DNA of 64,000 bases from an uncultured Chitinophagaceae bacterium (GCA_937873715.1 CALMYJ010000029.1:94855-158854), one strand, 5' to 3'; counted from the first letter of the stretch, positions 1-9,021 are shown. Notes: a model not told the origin generated them from the letters alone. Numbers and translations: made by a program.

Positions 1-1844
1 CCCAGCCAGGCGTATACGATGTGCAGCTTATCGCAACTACAGAGCATGGTTGTGCCGATACCCTGCAGGTACCTGCGGCAATTGAAATATACCGCAATCC
101 TGTTGCTTCCTTTACCGGCGCCGGTATCCATTGTACACCCGGTACTTATTTATACAGCAGCAATAGCACGGCCAACAATACAATTGCCACTTACAACTGG
201 AAGGTAAATAACCTTGATGCCGGCAATAGCAGTACACTGCAATATGCATTTGCACCAGCAGGCGTATTTGATGTACTGCTAACCGTTACTACTGATAAAG
301 GATGTATCAGCGATACCCTGCGTACTGTAATTATCGACTCTGTGCAGGCACAGTTTAATATTATTAATCCGCAAATTTGTGGGGATACCGGTACGGTGCA
401 ATTCAATAACCTGAGCGGTTCAAGATTTGCAGGTACCAGCTACAACTGGGATTTTGGCAATGGGCAAACAGCCACAACGCTACAGCCATCGCATTTTTAT
501 ACGGCTGCAGGAACGTATACCGTAAAACTTGAAGCAACAACAGCCAATAACTGCTTCAGCAGCTACACTTCATCAGTACCGGTAAAAATTTACCCTGCTG
601 CTACGGCAACCATCATCGGCGAATCGGAAAAATGTATGCAGAACACCCTGCTGTATCGCAGTAATATTGTGTCGGAAGATACAGTTACCGGTATCAACTG
701 GCTGCTTAATAATATCCCTGTAGGCAATGCGGATACAATGCAGTATAACTTTACACAGGAGGGCACCTACACGGTACAACTGCAAATACAAACTGCTTAT
801 GGCTGTCGGCTCACTGTAGATAAACCGGTAACAATTCATCCTTTGCCGGTGCCACAGGCCGGGCCGGATACCACAATTTGCTTAGGTGCATCGGTTGTAT
901 TACGCAGTACAGGGGGTACCCTTTACCAGTGGGAGGCTTCGCCAACATTGCAAGGCATAAATACGGCCAGCCCTGTAGCCACACCAATTGCTAACAGCAG
1001 CTACTACCTTAGTGTAACTAACCAGTATGGCTGTGTGCAAAAAGACACAGTACATATCGGGGTGGATTTACCGGCTAATTTATTTGTAAGCAGCAGCGAC
1101 AGTATATGCAGCGGTGAGCAGGTAAGGCTAAGGGCAACAGCCAATGCACAAAGTTACTTATGGTCGCCGGCAACGGGCTTAAGCAGCACTACTTCTGCCA
1201 CACCTGTAGCCCGGCCTGCAAGCACTACTACTTACCAGGTGGTGGCTTATACCGGCAACAGTTGTAAAAACGATACCGGCACTGTAACTATCTATGTGGG
1301 CAACCGGCCAACTGTAAGTGCCGGTGCCGATATGAATGTAGCTGCCGGAACGCCATTACAGCTCAATGCGATTATATCAGACAGGACTATCCGAAAATTT
1401 CTTTGGGAGCCTGCTACTGGTTTAAGCTGTACAGATTGCCATAACCCAACATTGACAGCCGATGCTGATATTACCTATAAACTAACCGTAGAAACACCGT
1501 TTGGCTGCACGGCCAGCGATGAGGTGCGGATAATGGTGTTTTGCAGTGAAGGCAAATTGTATGTGCCCAATGCATTTAGCCCTAATGGCGATGGGCTGAA
1601 CGATATTTTCTACATCAAAGGGTTTGGCATAGAAAAAATAGAATACCTCCGCATTTTCAACCGTTTGGGCCAGCAGGTGTTTGAGGTACAACATGCACCA
1701 ATTAATAATCCTGCATTTGGCTGGCGAGGCGATTATAAGGGTGTGATGGCTTCAAGTACCGAAGCCTACGTGTATCACCTTAAAATAATTTGTAAGGATA
1801 AAAAAGTGTTTGTAAAAAAAGGTACTCTCATGCTGGTGAAATAA
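1..1844 (+). CDS. PKD-repeat secreted protein with T9SS type B (gliding motility-associated) C-terminal domain, 5' partial
   Basis: The reading frame is open from the first bases of the window, so the N-terminus lies upstream; the ATG at position 21 is internal. The visible 613 or so residues consist of PKD/Ig-like beta-sandwich units with recurrent motifs such as YNWDFGNGQ, PAGVFDVLLTV, AAGTYTVKLEA and QEGTYTVQLQI. These are followed by YLWSPATGLSSTTSATPVA-type units typical of Bacteroidota adhesins. The last ~90 residues (from LYVPNAFSPNGDGLNDIFYI, about 1560-1842) are the CHU_C/type B sorting domain, recognised by the type IX secretion system. The protein is therefore predicted to be exported and attached to the cell surface or released. 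Family recognition is strong; the ligand cannot be read from the sequence. It converges on the small lipoprotein gene with one base between stop codons. Confidence 0.9.
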   Translation, partial: QPGVYDVQLIATTEHGCADTLQVPAAIEIYRNPVASFTGAGIHCTPGTYLYSSNSTANNTIATYNWKVNNLDAGNSSTLQYAFAPAGVFDVLLTVTTDKGCISDTLRTVIIDSVQAQFNIINPQICGDTGTVQFNNLSGSRFAGTSYNWDFGNGQTATTLQPSHFYTAAGTYTVKLEATTANNCFSSYTSSVPVKIYPAATATIIGESEKCMQNTLLYRSNIVSEDTVTGINWLLNNIPVGNADTMQYNFTQEGTYTVQLQIQTAYGCRLTVDKPVTIHPLPVPQAGPDTTICLGASVVLRSTGGTLYQWEASPTLQGINTASPVATPIANSSYYLSVTNQYGCVQKDTVHIGVDLPANLFVSSSDSICSGEQVRLRATANAQSYLWSPATGLSSTTSATPVARPASTTTYQVVAYTGNSCKNDTGTVTIYVGNRPTVSAGADMNVAAGTPLQLNAIISDRTIRKFLWEPATGLSCTDCHNPTLTADADITYKLTVETPFGCTASDEVRIMVFCSEGKLYVPNAFSPNGDGLNDIFYIKGFGIEKIEYLRIFNRLGQQVFEVQHAPINNPAFGWRGDYKGVMASSTEAYVYHLKIICKDKKVFVKKGTLMLVK

Positions 1845-1845
1845 T

Positions 1846-2274
1846 TCAGTTGCCTGCTTTGGCACCCAGTACTTTTATAGCGATACTATCTGCTCCTTTT
1901 GGCGCAAAGTATTTGCTTTTAAAATCGGCAGTATGCCCAGGTTGAATTTCTTCGTACACTGTTTCACTTTCTTTGCTAAGTAATACACCGGTTTTGCTAA
2001 AAAACGAAATCTCGAGCTGAACATCTTTGTACATGCACACTTTGGCGGTATTGCTTACGGTGCCTTTCACTACCGTTTGGCCAATAAGGTTGTGCTTGTC
2101 TTTACTGCTCACTTTTAAAAAAGCAATGGGATTCTTCCGCTCTTTTTCCTCAAGGGTTTCTTTGGTTTTTTCGTAGCTCTCAGCTTCTTTATCGGCGGTA
2201 CTGCCCGGGGTAGAGTTGCAACTGCTGCAGGCCAGGATGCTTATGGCAATTGCTGCAAAAAAGGTTTTATGCAT
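1846..2274 (-). CDS. Small predicted lipoprotein of unknown function
   Basis: A 142-residue protein if started at MHKTFFAAIAIS. The open frame extends 45 codons further upstream into anmK, but that extension is basic, not signal-like and covers anmK coding sequence, so I reject it. The N-terminus is a hydrophobic signal followed by ILACSSC, a plausible lipobox. After it come a charged linker (KEAESYEKTKETLEEKERKN) and a beta-rich region with conserved-looking GQTVVKGTVSNTAKVCMYKDV and PKGADSIAIKVLGAKAG. The shape resembles the small FxLYD-type or immunoglobulin-like lipoproteins that follow a linker, but I cannot name the family. It lies 50 bp downstream of anmK on the same strand and may be co-transcribed. 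Confidence 0.7.
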   Translation of the reverse strand: MHKTFFAAIAISILACSSCNSTPGSTADKEAESYEKTKETLEEKERKNPIAFLKVSSKDKHNLIGQTVVKGTVSNTAKVCMYKDVQLEISFFSKTGVLLSKESETVYEEIQPGHTADFKSKYFAPKGADSIAIKVLGAKAGN

Positions 2275-2324
2275 GGCGTTTTGTTTATACAATACAACGT
2301 AATTTTTTTGAAACAACATGTTAA

Positions 2325-3410
2325 TTATGCGCCTAACCAAAGGGCTCCGCCTATACCGGGCCTGCTGGCACCTGTAACAGATGGTATGGTTGTAGCTTCT
2401 TCCCGCCAACGCAGTACCCCCAGCAATGCCATAATTAATGCTTCTTTATACTGTACCGTTTTGGCATCGGGTATTACTACGGTAATATCTTTTTGCAGCA
2501 GCAAGGCGGAGAGTTGGGTGATTAAAAATGTATTGAATGCTCCACCACCCGATACCAATAACTGCTTATTGCTGCCGGCTGCTATATTCTCTGCAACTGC
2601 TGCCGCCACCTGCCGGGCAATATGCACCGTATAAGTATGCAGGGCATCGGCTGTACTTATTCCTGCATGCATGATTAAGGGATATATCACATCGGTACCA
2701 AAGCTATTGGCAAGTGATTTGGGATATGGCATACCATAGTACTCCTGTGATTCTAATTGATGTAACAAAGTTTCGCTACTACTTCCGGAGGCAGCAATAG
2801 CACCATCTTTATCATAATCCACACCGGCACCGGCAGCCAAAAGGTTAAGCACACGATTGGCCGGGCATACATCAAAGGCAATATGCTCATCATTTTTTTT
2901 GCAGGTAATATTGGCTATACCACCAATATTTAAAAAAGCGGCATATTGTGGGAAAAGCATTTTTTCGCCAATGGGTACTATTGGAGCACCCTGTCCGCCT
3001 AAGGCGATATCCATAGCCCTCAAATCGCTTACCACCGGCAAGCCGGTAACCGCAGCAATTGCTGCACCTTCGCCAAGCTGTGCCGTCATTTGCTGCTGTG
3101 GTGCATGAAATACAGTATGACCATGCGATGCCAACAGATTTACTTTATGCTGTAGCTGATACCGGTTAATAAAATCGTTGACCAGCCTGCCGGTATACTG
3201 TCCATAAGCCGTATGCAACAGTTGGTATTGCAGGGCGGTAAGTTGTGCAGCCGTGCTGAGTTGCTGCTGCAAGGTGTAGTCGTAGGCGATACAATCGGCG
3301 GCCAATATGTCGTACTGCCATTTTCCCCCGCTTTCTTCAAATAATATGTAGGCAATATCCAGCCCGTCAAGCGAACTGCCACTCATTGTACCGATAGCCC
3401 TGTAAATCAT
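2325..3410 (-). CDS. anmK: Anhydro-N-acetylmuramic acid kinase
   Basis: AnmK phosphorylates and opens 1,6-anhydro-MurNAc to MurNAc-6-phosphate during cytoplasmic recycling of peptidoglycan. The 361-residue length is normal for the family. The diagnostic N-terminal phosphate-binding segment GTMSGSSLDGLDIAYI is at residues 7-22. Further family blocks are LLASHGHTVFHAP, the catalytic-Asp region VVSDLRAMDIALGGQGAPIVP, FLNIGGIANIT, DVCPANRVLNLLA, and the C-terminal LLVSGGGAFNTFL. The start MIYRAIGTMSG needs no extension. It is divergent from upp across an 85-bp intergenic region, and the small lipoprotein gene follows it. No MurQ or other recycling gene is visible here. Confidence 0.95.
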   Translation of the reverse strand: MIYRAIGTMSGSSLDGLDIAYILFEESGGKWQYDILAADCIAYDYTLQQQLSTAAQLTALQYQLLHTAYGQYTGRLVNDFINRYQLQHKVNLLASHGHTVFHAPQQQMTAQLGEGAAIAAVTGLPVVSDLRAMDIALGGQGAPIVPIGEKMLFPQYAAFLNIGGIANITCKKNDEHIAFDVCPANRVLNLLAAGAGVDYDKDGAIAASGSSSETLLHQLESQEYYGMPYPKSLANSFGTDVIYPLIMHAGISTADALHTYTVHIARQVAAAVAENIAAGSNKQLLVSGGGAFNTFLITQLSALLLQKDITVVIPDAKTVQYKEALIMALLGVLRWREEATTIPSVTGASRPGIGGALWLGA

Positions 3411-3495
3411 TTTTTGAAAATTTAATCCCTATTTTTACAAAGTTTGCAACTAATGCAAGTTCAAATTCTAATTTTAAAACTACAAAACCTTATAC

Positions 3496-4146
3496 ATGGT
3501 TGTAAACCTTAGCCAACAGCACTCATTAGTAAGCAATTGGGTTAGCGAACTGAGGGATGTGGAGGTGCAGAACGACCGGATGCGGTTTCGCCGCAATTTA
3601 GAACGTATAGCTGAAGTATGTGCTTATGAAATCAGCAAAACTATGGAATGGACCGAAAAAGAGATTACCACTCCTTTGGGTACGGCCAATTGTAAAATGC
3701 TGGCAACACAACCCGTGCTGGCTACCATACTCAGGGCCGGACTGGGCATGCATACCGGGCTGCTGAATTATTTCGACCGGGGCGAAAATGCCTTTATCAG
3801 TGCTTACCGTAAACACCATGCCGATGGCACTTTCGAAATCGCCCTGGAGTATATGAGTTGCCCGGAAATTGATAACAAAGTGGTAATTGTGAGCGACCCG
3901 ATGATTGCCACGGGGGCCTCGCTGGTAAAATCAGTACAATATCTTAAAGGTGAAGGCAGCATAAAAGACCTGCATATCGTATGTGCTATAGGCTGTACCG
4001 TTGGTATTGAGTATGTATTGAGAGAGGTGCCGAAAGCCACTATCTGGTGCGGCGATATAGATGATGAGTTAACGGCTAAAGGATATATTGTGCCGGGACT
4101 TGGCGATGCCGGTGACCTGGCTTTTGGGCAAAAAATGCAGTCTTAA
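3496..4146 (+). CDS. upp: Uracil phosphoribosyltransferase
   Basis: Upp converts uracil and PRPP to UMP in pyrimidine salvage. The 216-residue protein has the PRPP-binding loop VVIVSDPMIATGASL (about residues 129-143) and the uracil-binding C-terminal segment YIVPGLGDAGDLAFG, both diagnostic. LATILRAGLGMHTGLLNYF and AEVCAYEISKTMEW are further family blocks. The family's usual MLATGGS is MIATGAS here, a conservative variant. The gene stands alone, divergent from anmK, with a strong intrinsic terminator directly behind the stop. A weak promoter-like pair is visible upstream (TTTG at 3413-3416 and AAAGTTTG at 3439-3446, 22 bp apart), one mismatch from the Bacteroidota -7 consensus TAnnTTTG. Confidence 0.96.
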   Translation: MVVNLSQQHSLVSNWVSELRDVEVQNDRMRFRRNLERIAEVCAYEISKTMEWTEKEITTPLGTANCKMLATQPVLATILRAGLGMHTGLLNYFDRGENAFISAYRKHHADGTFEIALEYMSCPEIDNKVVIVSDPMIATGASLVKSVQYLKGEGSIKDLHIVCAIGCTVGIEYVLREVPKATIWCGDIDDELTAKGYIVPGLGDAGDLAFGQKMQS

Positions 4147-4148
4147 CC

Positions 4149-4181
4149 CAATACTCCATTTTGAGTATTGCCCTTTTTTTT
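4149..4181 (+). terminator. Intrinsic terminator of upp
   Basis: A perfect 8-bp stem CAATACTC (4149-4156) / GAGTATTG (4163-4170) with a 6-nt loop is followed by CCC and eight Ts. It starts two bases after the upp stop codon. Confidence 0.88.
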
Positions 4182-4312
4182 ACATCACCATAATTTAGAT
4201 AAACCAAAGGCGTTTTATATTATAAAATATATTTACCCCGTAGCTATAAATAATTAATTAAAGCAGCATTTAACTGCAAAATATTATCTTTAAGCTACGA
4301 ACCATAAAAACA

Positions 4313-5314
4313 ATGAGGAAGCTATTACTGATTTGCGTTACCCTGGTGTTTGCTCTATCTGCCTATGCCCAGGACCCACATTTTTCCCAATTTTTTGCAT
4401 CACCCCTTACCCTTAACCCTGCTTTTACGGGCAAATTTGATGGGCAACTTCGTTTAGCAGCCAACCACAGGGATCAATGGCCCTCCATACCCAAGGCCTA
4501 TGTTACCACCGCTGCTTCACTCGACTTTAGCATACTCAAAAATAAAATACCCCAGGGCGATGTGTTTGGTATCGGTTTTTCGGGCCTCAGCGATCAAAGT
4601 GCCGATGCGGCTTTAAAATTAAATTACGGCTCTGTATCACTCAGCTATCACAAAGCGCTGGATGAAGAAGGTTACAACACTATAGGCGGCGGTTTCCAGG
4701 CTACTTATAGCAGCATTACGCTGGATAGGAACAAACTAACTTTTGAAGACCAGCTTACTGCCAATGGTTTTACCAACCCTACACAGGAAACATTTGACAA
4801 CGGCACCAACCAGAATTATTTTGATATTAATGCAGGCATTTTGTATTCCGGTTCATCCAATGGATACAACAACTATTACCTGGGTGTATCGGTATACCAT
4901 ATCAACCGCCCCAATCTTAGCTTTATAGATAAATCGTGGACGCTTGCATCCCGTATCACGGTGCATGGCGGCGGATCGTTCCCTGCCAGCGAAATGCTCA
5001 CCATCAATACATCGGCTATTTATCAAATGCAGAACAAGGCCAGCGAACTGGTGTTTGGCGGTGCCCTTGAAGCCAACCTGAATAATGATGCCAGCAACCC
5101 TACCAGCGTTTTCGGCGGCGCATGGATGCGGCTGAATGATGCGGTAATACCTTACGTAGGTATTGAAACCAACGGCCTGCGTATAGGGGTAAGTTATGAT
5201 GTAAATATCTCCAGTCTTAAAGCGGCTACTGCCAGCAGGGGTGGTTCTGAGTTTTCTCTTATCTATATCAAACGCCCTTCAGAAGTTAAAGGTGTACCCT
5301 GCCCGAGGTTTTAA
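4313..5314 (+). CDS. PorP/SprF family type IX secretion system membrane protein
   Basis: A 333-residue protein with a cleavable signal peptide (MRKLLLICVTLVFALSAYAQ). It is followed by the family hallmark QDPHFSQFFASPLTLNPAFTG and LRLAANHRDQWPSI. The rest is alternating beta-strand sequence expected of an outer-membrane barrel, with conserved patches such as SVSLSYHKALDEEGYNTIGGGFQATY and YYLGVSVYHINRPN. PorP/SprF proteins act in type IX secretion or attachment of type B (CHU_C) cargo and are often encoded next to such cargo genes. Here a type B cargo gene ends 2.5 kb upstream on the same strand, which fits. An extended -7-like TATCTTTA lies at 4285-4292, but no convincing -33 element. Confidence 0.92.
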   Translation: MRKLLLICVTLVFALSAYAQDPHFSQFFASPLTLNPAFTGKFDGQLRLAANHRDQWPSIPKAYVTTAASLDFSILKNKIPQGDVFGIGFSGLSDQSADAALKLNYGSVSLSYHKALDEEGYNTIGGGFQATYSSITLDRNKLTFEDQLTANGFTNPTQETFDNGTNQNYFDINAGILYSGSSNGYNNYYLGVSVYHINRPNLSFIDKSWTLASRITVHGGGSFPASEMLTINTSAIYQMQNKASELVFGGALEANLNNDASNPTSVFGGAWMRLNDAVIPYVGIETNGLRIGVSYDVNISSLKAATASRGGSEFSLIYIKRPSEVKGVPCPRF

Positions 5315-5566
5315 TTTTCCGGGATTATTTAAAAACAGGTTAAAACATACTGCTGTTGTTTACCGGCAGGGCAAGGTTGTATAATTTTCAAAAAATACAA
5401 TGATGATGCCCTTTAAGACATTCCTGTTTGCTACAATACTTTATACACTGCAGTTCATCACATAGTGGTATATCATTTTAAGGTAAACGCCAATCAATAC
5501 AATGGACAGGGTGGATGAGTACTTAATATAGCCTGAACCCGGCTGTGCTGATGCTCAATCGGCTAC
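5315..5566. other. Intergenic region without a supported gene
   Basis: 252 bp between porP/sprF and the convergent HU-domain gene. A 21-codon hydrophobic frame beginning with three ATGs at 5400 (MMMPFKTFLFATILYTLQF) could be the decayed start of a secreted protein, but nothing follows it. No RNA gene or other repeat was recognised. Confidence 0.5.
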
Positions 5567-5600
5567 TGCTTATCTTTTTAAAAAAACAAAAAGATAAGCA
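5567..5600. terminator. Bidirectional intrinsic terminator between convergent genes
   Basis: A perfect 13-bp inverted repeat TGCTTATCTTTTT (5567-5579) / AAAAAGATAAGCA (5588-5600) with an 8-nt A-rich loop. The A/T arms can serve as the T-tract in either direction. It abuts the stop codon of the minus-strand HU-domain gene at 5601 and lies 250 bp behind porP/sprF. Confidence 0.72.
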
Positions 5601-6149
5601 TTAGGGTTTTGCCATGCTGCCCAACCCGTTGAAACCATTTTGCGAAAGATATAAGAATAGGACTGTAAGGCTTGCCAAAGCTGCAACCAGGGCCCATATC
5701 CACCAGCGCTGTACTGCAGCGGGCTTATCGTTCAGTAACCCAGCCATAACAGTATTTGTAGTTTCTTTATCGCCAACCAGCATCTGGTGTTCGGCATCTT
5801 TGCGAATTACCCTTACAGCATGCACAGCAGGCGTATACATGTTGCTTAAAACAACCGGCTCAAAACTAATTATACCGCCTGTTTGAGTAAACGTACCCAC
5901 ACCGCTAATCTCTACAGGCAGGCCATCATTTAACTGGCGCAGCATGATTTCGCTGATGGCTGTAAACTCATTAAAGCTGCCGGTTGCATCGCCGTTTTCC
6001 GCTTTAAATACAATTTCTTCAGTTGGGGCTTTGATAGCGCTATTGACAAAATCAGTTTCGGCAGGCTGTGCTACCAGCGTAAGACTGCCAATACCCGGCA
6101 ACCGGCAATATTTTTTTTGCAGAAAAGAAATGGCAATAAGGTTGAACAT
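5601..6149 (-). CDS. CCDC81-like prokaryotic HU-domain protein with one transmembrane helix
   Basis: 182 residues when started at MFNLIAISFLQKKYCRLPG. The longer frame adds 26 residues that lack family character and would cover the promoter-like sequence. The N-terminal half matches the CCDC81-like prokaryotic HU fold: a short helix, LPGIGSLTLVAQPAETDF, then a second HU-like unit with FNEFTAISEIMLRQLNDGLPVEISGVGTFTQTGG. A linker leads to one membrane helix near the C-terminus (WWIWALVAALASLTVLFLYL). Bacteroidota relatives usually have HU-like domain, TM helix and an optional periplasmic SPOR domain. Here the protein stops about a dozen residues after the TM, so no SPOR is present. The role is unknown; a membrane-tethered DNA- or protein-binding function is inference. 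Confidence 0.72.
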   Translation of the reverse strand: MFNLIAISFLQKKYCRLPGIGSLTLVAQPAETDFVNSAIKAPTEEIVFKAENGDATGSFNEFTAISEIMLRQLNDGLPVEISGVGTFTQTGGIISFEPVVLSNMYTPAVHAVRVIRKDAEHQMLVGDKETTNTVMAGLLNDKPAAVQRWWIWALVAALASLTVLFLYLSQNGFNGLGSMAKP

Positions 6150-6197
6150 GCTACAAAAGAATTTTGCGGTGTTGGGCAGGGAGGGGATTGGTATGTA

Positions 6198-6228
6198 CAA
6201 ATATCTGCACAAAGCATCAAAAAGCAAA
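6198..6228 (-). promoter_or_regulatory. Candidate Bacteroidota promoter of the HU-domain gene
   Basis: On the minus strand TTTG (plus 6225-6228) is separated by 19 bp from GATATTTG (plus 6198-6205). This is one mismatch from the TTTG-N19-TAnnTTTG consensus. The start codon is 49 bp downstream. Its position inside the longer ORF supports the shorter start. Confidence 0.35.
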
Positions 6229-6262
6229 CTGTAAAATTTGCAGCAGATACTAACCGGTATAA

Positions 6263-8779
6263 TTATCCAAATAAATCACCCTGTACATCGCCTTCAGCTT
6301 TTTTACGCTCCCATTCCATTTCAACAGATTTACTGTACTCAGTAAGCTTTGCGCCTACCGCTTTCCAGCCCATTACTTCCACCAGTTTGCTTACTTTAAA
6401 TTTGGCACTGCGTACCATTTGGCCACGGCCCGTTTGTACATGCAATACCGGTTCCTCCTCGGTAGTAACGGCTTCCAGGCGGTTGCCTTCGCCGTCTTTT
6501 ATAAAAAGAAACTTATTGTGCAGTGTAGTTGTTTCTATTTTAAAGCGCTTGATATTGTACTGCAGTTTTTCATTATCGAGATAAACAGCCGTAATTACTT
6601 TTTCAGGATTGAATTTTTCAATCAGCAGTACTTTTTCGGGGTCAAAGCGCTGGGTAAGTTCCTGGTCGGTAATTTCATAATTGCCATCATTGTAAATAAC
6701 CAGCAGCCTGTCTTCCGCTTCAAACTTGCCCAGGTACTCCCCTTTTTCCTCCGTATTCAGCCTGCCAAATTTGTTATCGAACCACAGCTTTTTGGCATCC
6801 AGCGTTGATTTGCCTGCTTCTTTAAAACGTACAGATTTGATGGGGTACTTGGTTACAATATTACCGATGCTGCCCCTGCCCTTTATTTCCTGCTCTTCAA
6901 AATAAAAATCAAACTCTTTGATTCTTGCACTGCAGTTGGGGCTTAGCACTATTTTCACCACTTCGGCCTCACCATTAGCATTGGCCGAAAAATAATGCAC
7001 TTTGTTTTTGTCTTCACTTTTGGCCAGGTTGTATTCTTTATCCCTGGTAATACCGGTTACGTTAAAACGTTTGGCAAAACTGGTACCGGTTTTACCATCC
7101 ACATAAATCATGTTGTACGTGGTACGTTCATCATTTTTTTGAAATACGGCCACATGTATAATGTCTTTACCGATAAAAACCTTATCGGCTACTTTCACCA
7201 CTTTCATAATACCGCCTTTGGTAAAGGCAATGATGTCATCAAAGTCCGATACTTCAGCTACTAATTCATCTTTTTTAAGTGAGGTGCCAATAAAGCCATC
7301 TGCCGCATTCATATAGAGCTTGGTATTGGCAATAGCCACCTGCTTTACCTGTATGGTGTCAAATTCTTTTATCTCAGTGCGGCGCTCCCGGCCTTTGCCA
7401 TATTTTTTCAGCAGGTTTTCGTAATAAGCAATGGTAAAGTCTACCAGGTTGGCCAGGTCGTGTTTCACCTGCTTAATATCAGCTTCCAGGCCTTTTATCT
7501 GTTCGTTCAGTTCATCTATATCCAGCCGGTAAATACGGCGTACAGGCTTTTCCGTAAGTTTAAGAATATCTTCCCGGGTGATATCTCTTTTCAGTTGTTT
7601 GGTAAAAGGAATAAAGGCAGCATCTATCGCCTGGATAACCTTATCCCAGGTTTCATGCTTTTTCTCCAGTTCCTTGTATATTTTTTCTTCAAAAAATATT
7701 TTTTCCAACGAAGTGTAATGCCATTTTTCCTGCAATTCCCCCAGCTTAATTTCCAGTTCACGCCTTAATAATTCCCTGGTATTATCTGTTGCTGTTTTCA
7801 GTAATTCGGCTACACCTAAAAACCTTGGCTTATCTTGTACAATTACACAGGCATTGGGCGAAATGCTTACTTCACAATCGGTAAATGCATATAGGGCATC
7901 AATGGTAATATCCGGGGAAATACCGGCAGCCAGTTCTACAATTATCTCTACTTCAGCCGCTGTGTGATCGGTAACTTTTTTAATTTTAATTTTCCCCTGG
8001 TCATTCGCTTTTACAATACTCTCCATGAGCGTGGAGGTGGTAACGCCAAAGGGTACGCTTTTTATAACAAGCGTTTTTTTATCCTGTTCTTCTATAACAG
8101 CCCTTACCCTTACTTTACCGCCACGTTTGCCATCATTATAATTGCTTACATCAATAGCTCCGCCGGTTTGAAAATCGGGATATATTTCAAATTTTCTACC
8201 TTTTAAATATTTGATGGAAGCCTCTATCAGTTCACAAAAATTGTGCGGTAAAATTTTTGTGGCCAGCCCCACGGCAATACCTTCAGCACCCTGGGCCAGC
8301 AGCAGCGGAAACTTCATGGGCAGTGTAACAGGTTCATTTTTCCTGCCATCGTAGCTCAATGCCCAATCGGTTGTTTTGGCATTAAAAGCCACATCCAAAG
8401 CGAACTTGCTGAGCCTTGCTTCGATATACCTTGATGCTGCGGCATCATCGCCGGTGCGTACATCGCCCCAGTTACCCTGGGTTTCTATCAGCAAATCTTT
8501 TTGCCCGAGGTTTACCAGGGCATCACCAATACTCATATCGCCATGCGGATGGTACTGCATCGTTTGCCCGATAATGTTGGCCACTTTATTAAAACGGCCG
8601 TCATCCATTTCCTTCATGGCATGCAGGATACGGCGCTGTACCGGCTTTAAGCCGTCTTCCACGGCAGGCACAGCCCGTTCTAATATCACATAGCTGGCAT
8701 AATCGAGAAACCAGGTTTTATACTGACCGTCGATGCCGGTGTCTTTGTGCGAATACTCCTCTTTGTTTGCTTTTGCCAT
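6263..8779 (-). CDS. parC: DNA topoisomerase IV subunit A (ParC-type)
   Basis: Subunit A of a type IIA topoisomerase, which breaks and passes duplex DNA for decatenation. The 838-residue chain has the N-terminal breakage-reunion domain with KPVQRRILHAM, QYHPHGD and the active-site tyrosine in AAASRYIEARLS (Tyr118). The tower and coiled-coil (LEADIKQVKHDLANLVDFTI) follow, then a C-terminal beta-pinwheel of degenerate repeats. It lacks the GyrA-box QRRGGKG, and a ParE-type gene is 2 kb upstream on the same strand, so ParC is preferred over GyrA. The quinolone-determining position after HPHGD is Met82 instead of Ser/Ala. The gene is separated from parE by a methyltransferase and a DUF1835 gene. 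Confidence 0.93.
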   Translation of the reverse strand: MAKANKEEYSHKDTGIDGQYKTWFLDYASYVILERAVPAVEDGLKPVQRRILHAMKEMDDGRFNKVANIIGQTMQYHPHGDMSIGDALVNLGQKDLLIETQGNWGDVRTGDDAAASRYIEARLSKFALDVAFNAKTTDWALSYDGRKNEPVTLPMKFPLLLAQGAEGIAVGLATKILPHNFCELIEASIKYLKGRKFEIYPDFQTGGAIDVSNYNDGKRGGKVRVRAVIEEQDKKTLVIKSVPFGVTTSTLMESIVKANDQGKIKIKKVTDHTAAEVEIIVELAAGISPDITIDALYAFTDCEVSISPNACVIVQDKPRFLGVAELLKTATDNTRELLRRELEIKLGELQEKWHYTSLEKIFFEEKIYKELEKKHETWDKVIQAIDAAFIPFTKQLKRDITREDILKLTEKPVRRIYRLDIDELNEQIKGLEADIKQVKHDLANLVDFTIAYYENLLKKYGKGRERRTEIKEFDTIQVKQVAIANTKLYMNAADGFIGTSLKKDELVAEVSDFDDIIAFTKGGIMKVVKVADKVFIGKDIIHVAVFQKNDERTTYNMIYVDGKTGTSFAKRFNVTGITRDKEYNLAKSEDKNKVHYFSANANGEAEVVKIVLSPNCSARIKEFDFYFEEQEIKGRGSIGNIVTKYPIKSVRFKEAGKSTLDAKKLWFDNKFGRLNTEEKGEYLGKFEAEDRLLVIYNDGNYEITDQELTQRFDPEKVLLIEKFNPEKVITAVYLDNEKLQYNIKRFKIETTTLHNKFLFIKDGEGNRLEAVTTEEEPVLHVQTGRGQMVRSAKFKVSKLVEVMGWKAVGAKLTEYSKSVEMEWERKKAEGDVQGDLFG

Positions 8780-8826
8780 TATTCTTTAAATCAAATGTTC
8801 AATTTTCAATATGCAATATTCAATGT

Positions 8827-9021
8827 TCATTTTTTGATGCTTGTATTCTTTTTTGCTGTCGCTATACCTTTAGCAATAATTGCAATCAATTCTTCTGTTT
8901 CTTTATAAATACCATCCAGTTTTGATGTTGGGTTTATTATTTCTTTTTTCGAATTTTCTTTCTGCCATTGTTGTATATTTTCAAATTGAATTTTGAAAAT
9001 TGAACTTTGAGCATTGAATAT
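8827..9021 (-). pseudogene. Remnant of a four-helix-bundle (S23/IVP-like) protein, C-terminal piece
   Basis: On the minus strand a frame without any ATG, open from a TAA just above 9021 to TGA at 8827-8829, encodes a tail ending KLDGIYKETEELIAIIAKGI then ATAKKNTS. This pattern (ExxELxxIIxxxIxTAKKN) resembles the last helix of the small four-helix-bundle proteins related to the 23S rRNA intervening-sequence protein (TIGR02436-like), common in Bacteroidota. The first three helices are missing. The fragment is flanked on both sides by AT-rich spacer of the type TTCAATTTTCAAAATTCAA. Assignment rests on about 40 residues and is tentative. Confidence 0.38.

Noticed and set aside
1846..2409. Long 187-codon version of the small lipoprotein
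   Set aside because: The extra N-terminus overlaps anmK and is basic; the signal sequence starts at the internal ATG (2274).
5400..5465. 21-codon hydrophobic frame starting with three ATGs
   Set aside because: Too short and isolated; kept only as a note in the intergenic entry.
6117..6584. 155-codon plus-strand frame across the HU-gene promoter and parC end
   Set aside because: Spans two minus-strand genes and their intergenic region; composition is not protein-like.
6263..8779. GyrA as identity of the subunit A gene
   Set aside because: No GyrA box and a ParE-type partner in the same direction; topoisomerase IV is the better call.
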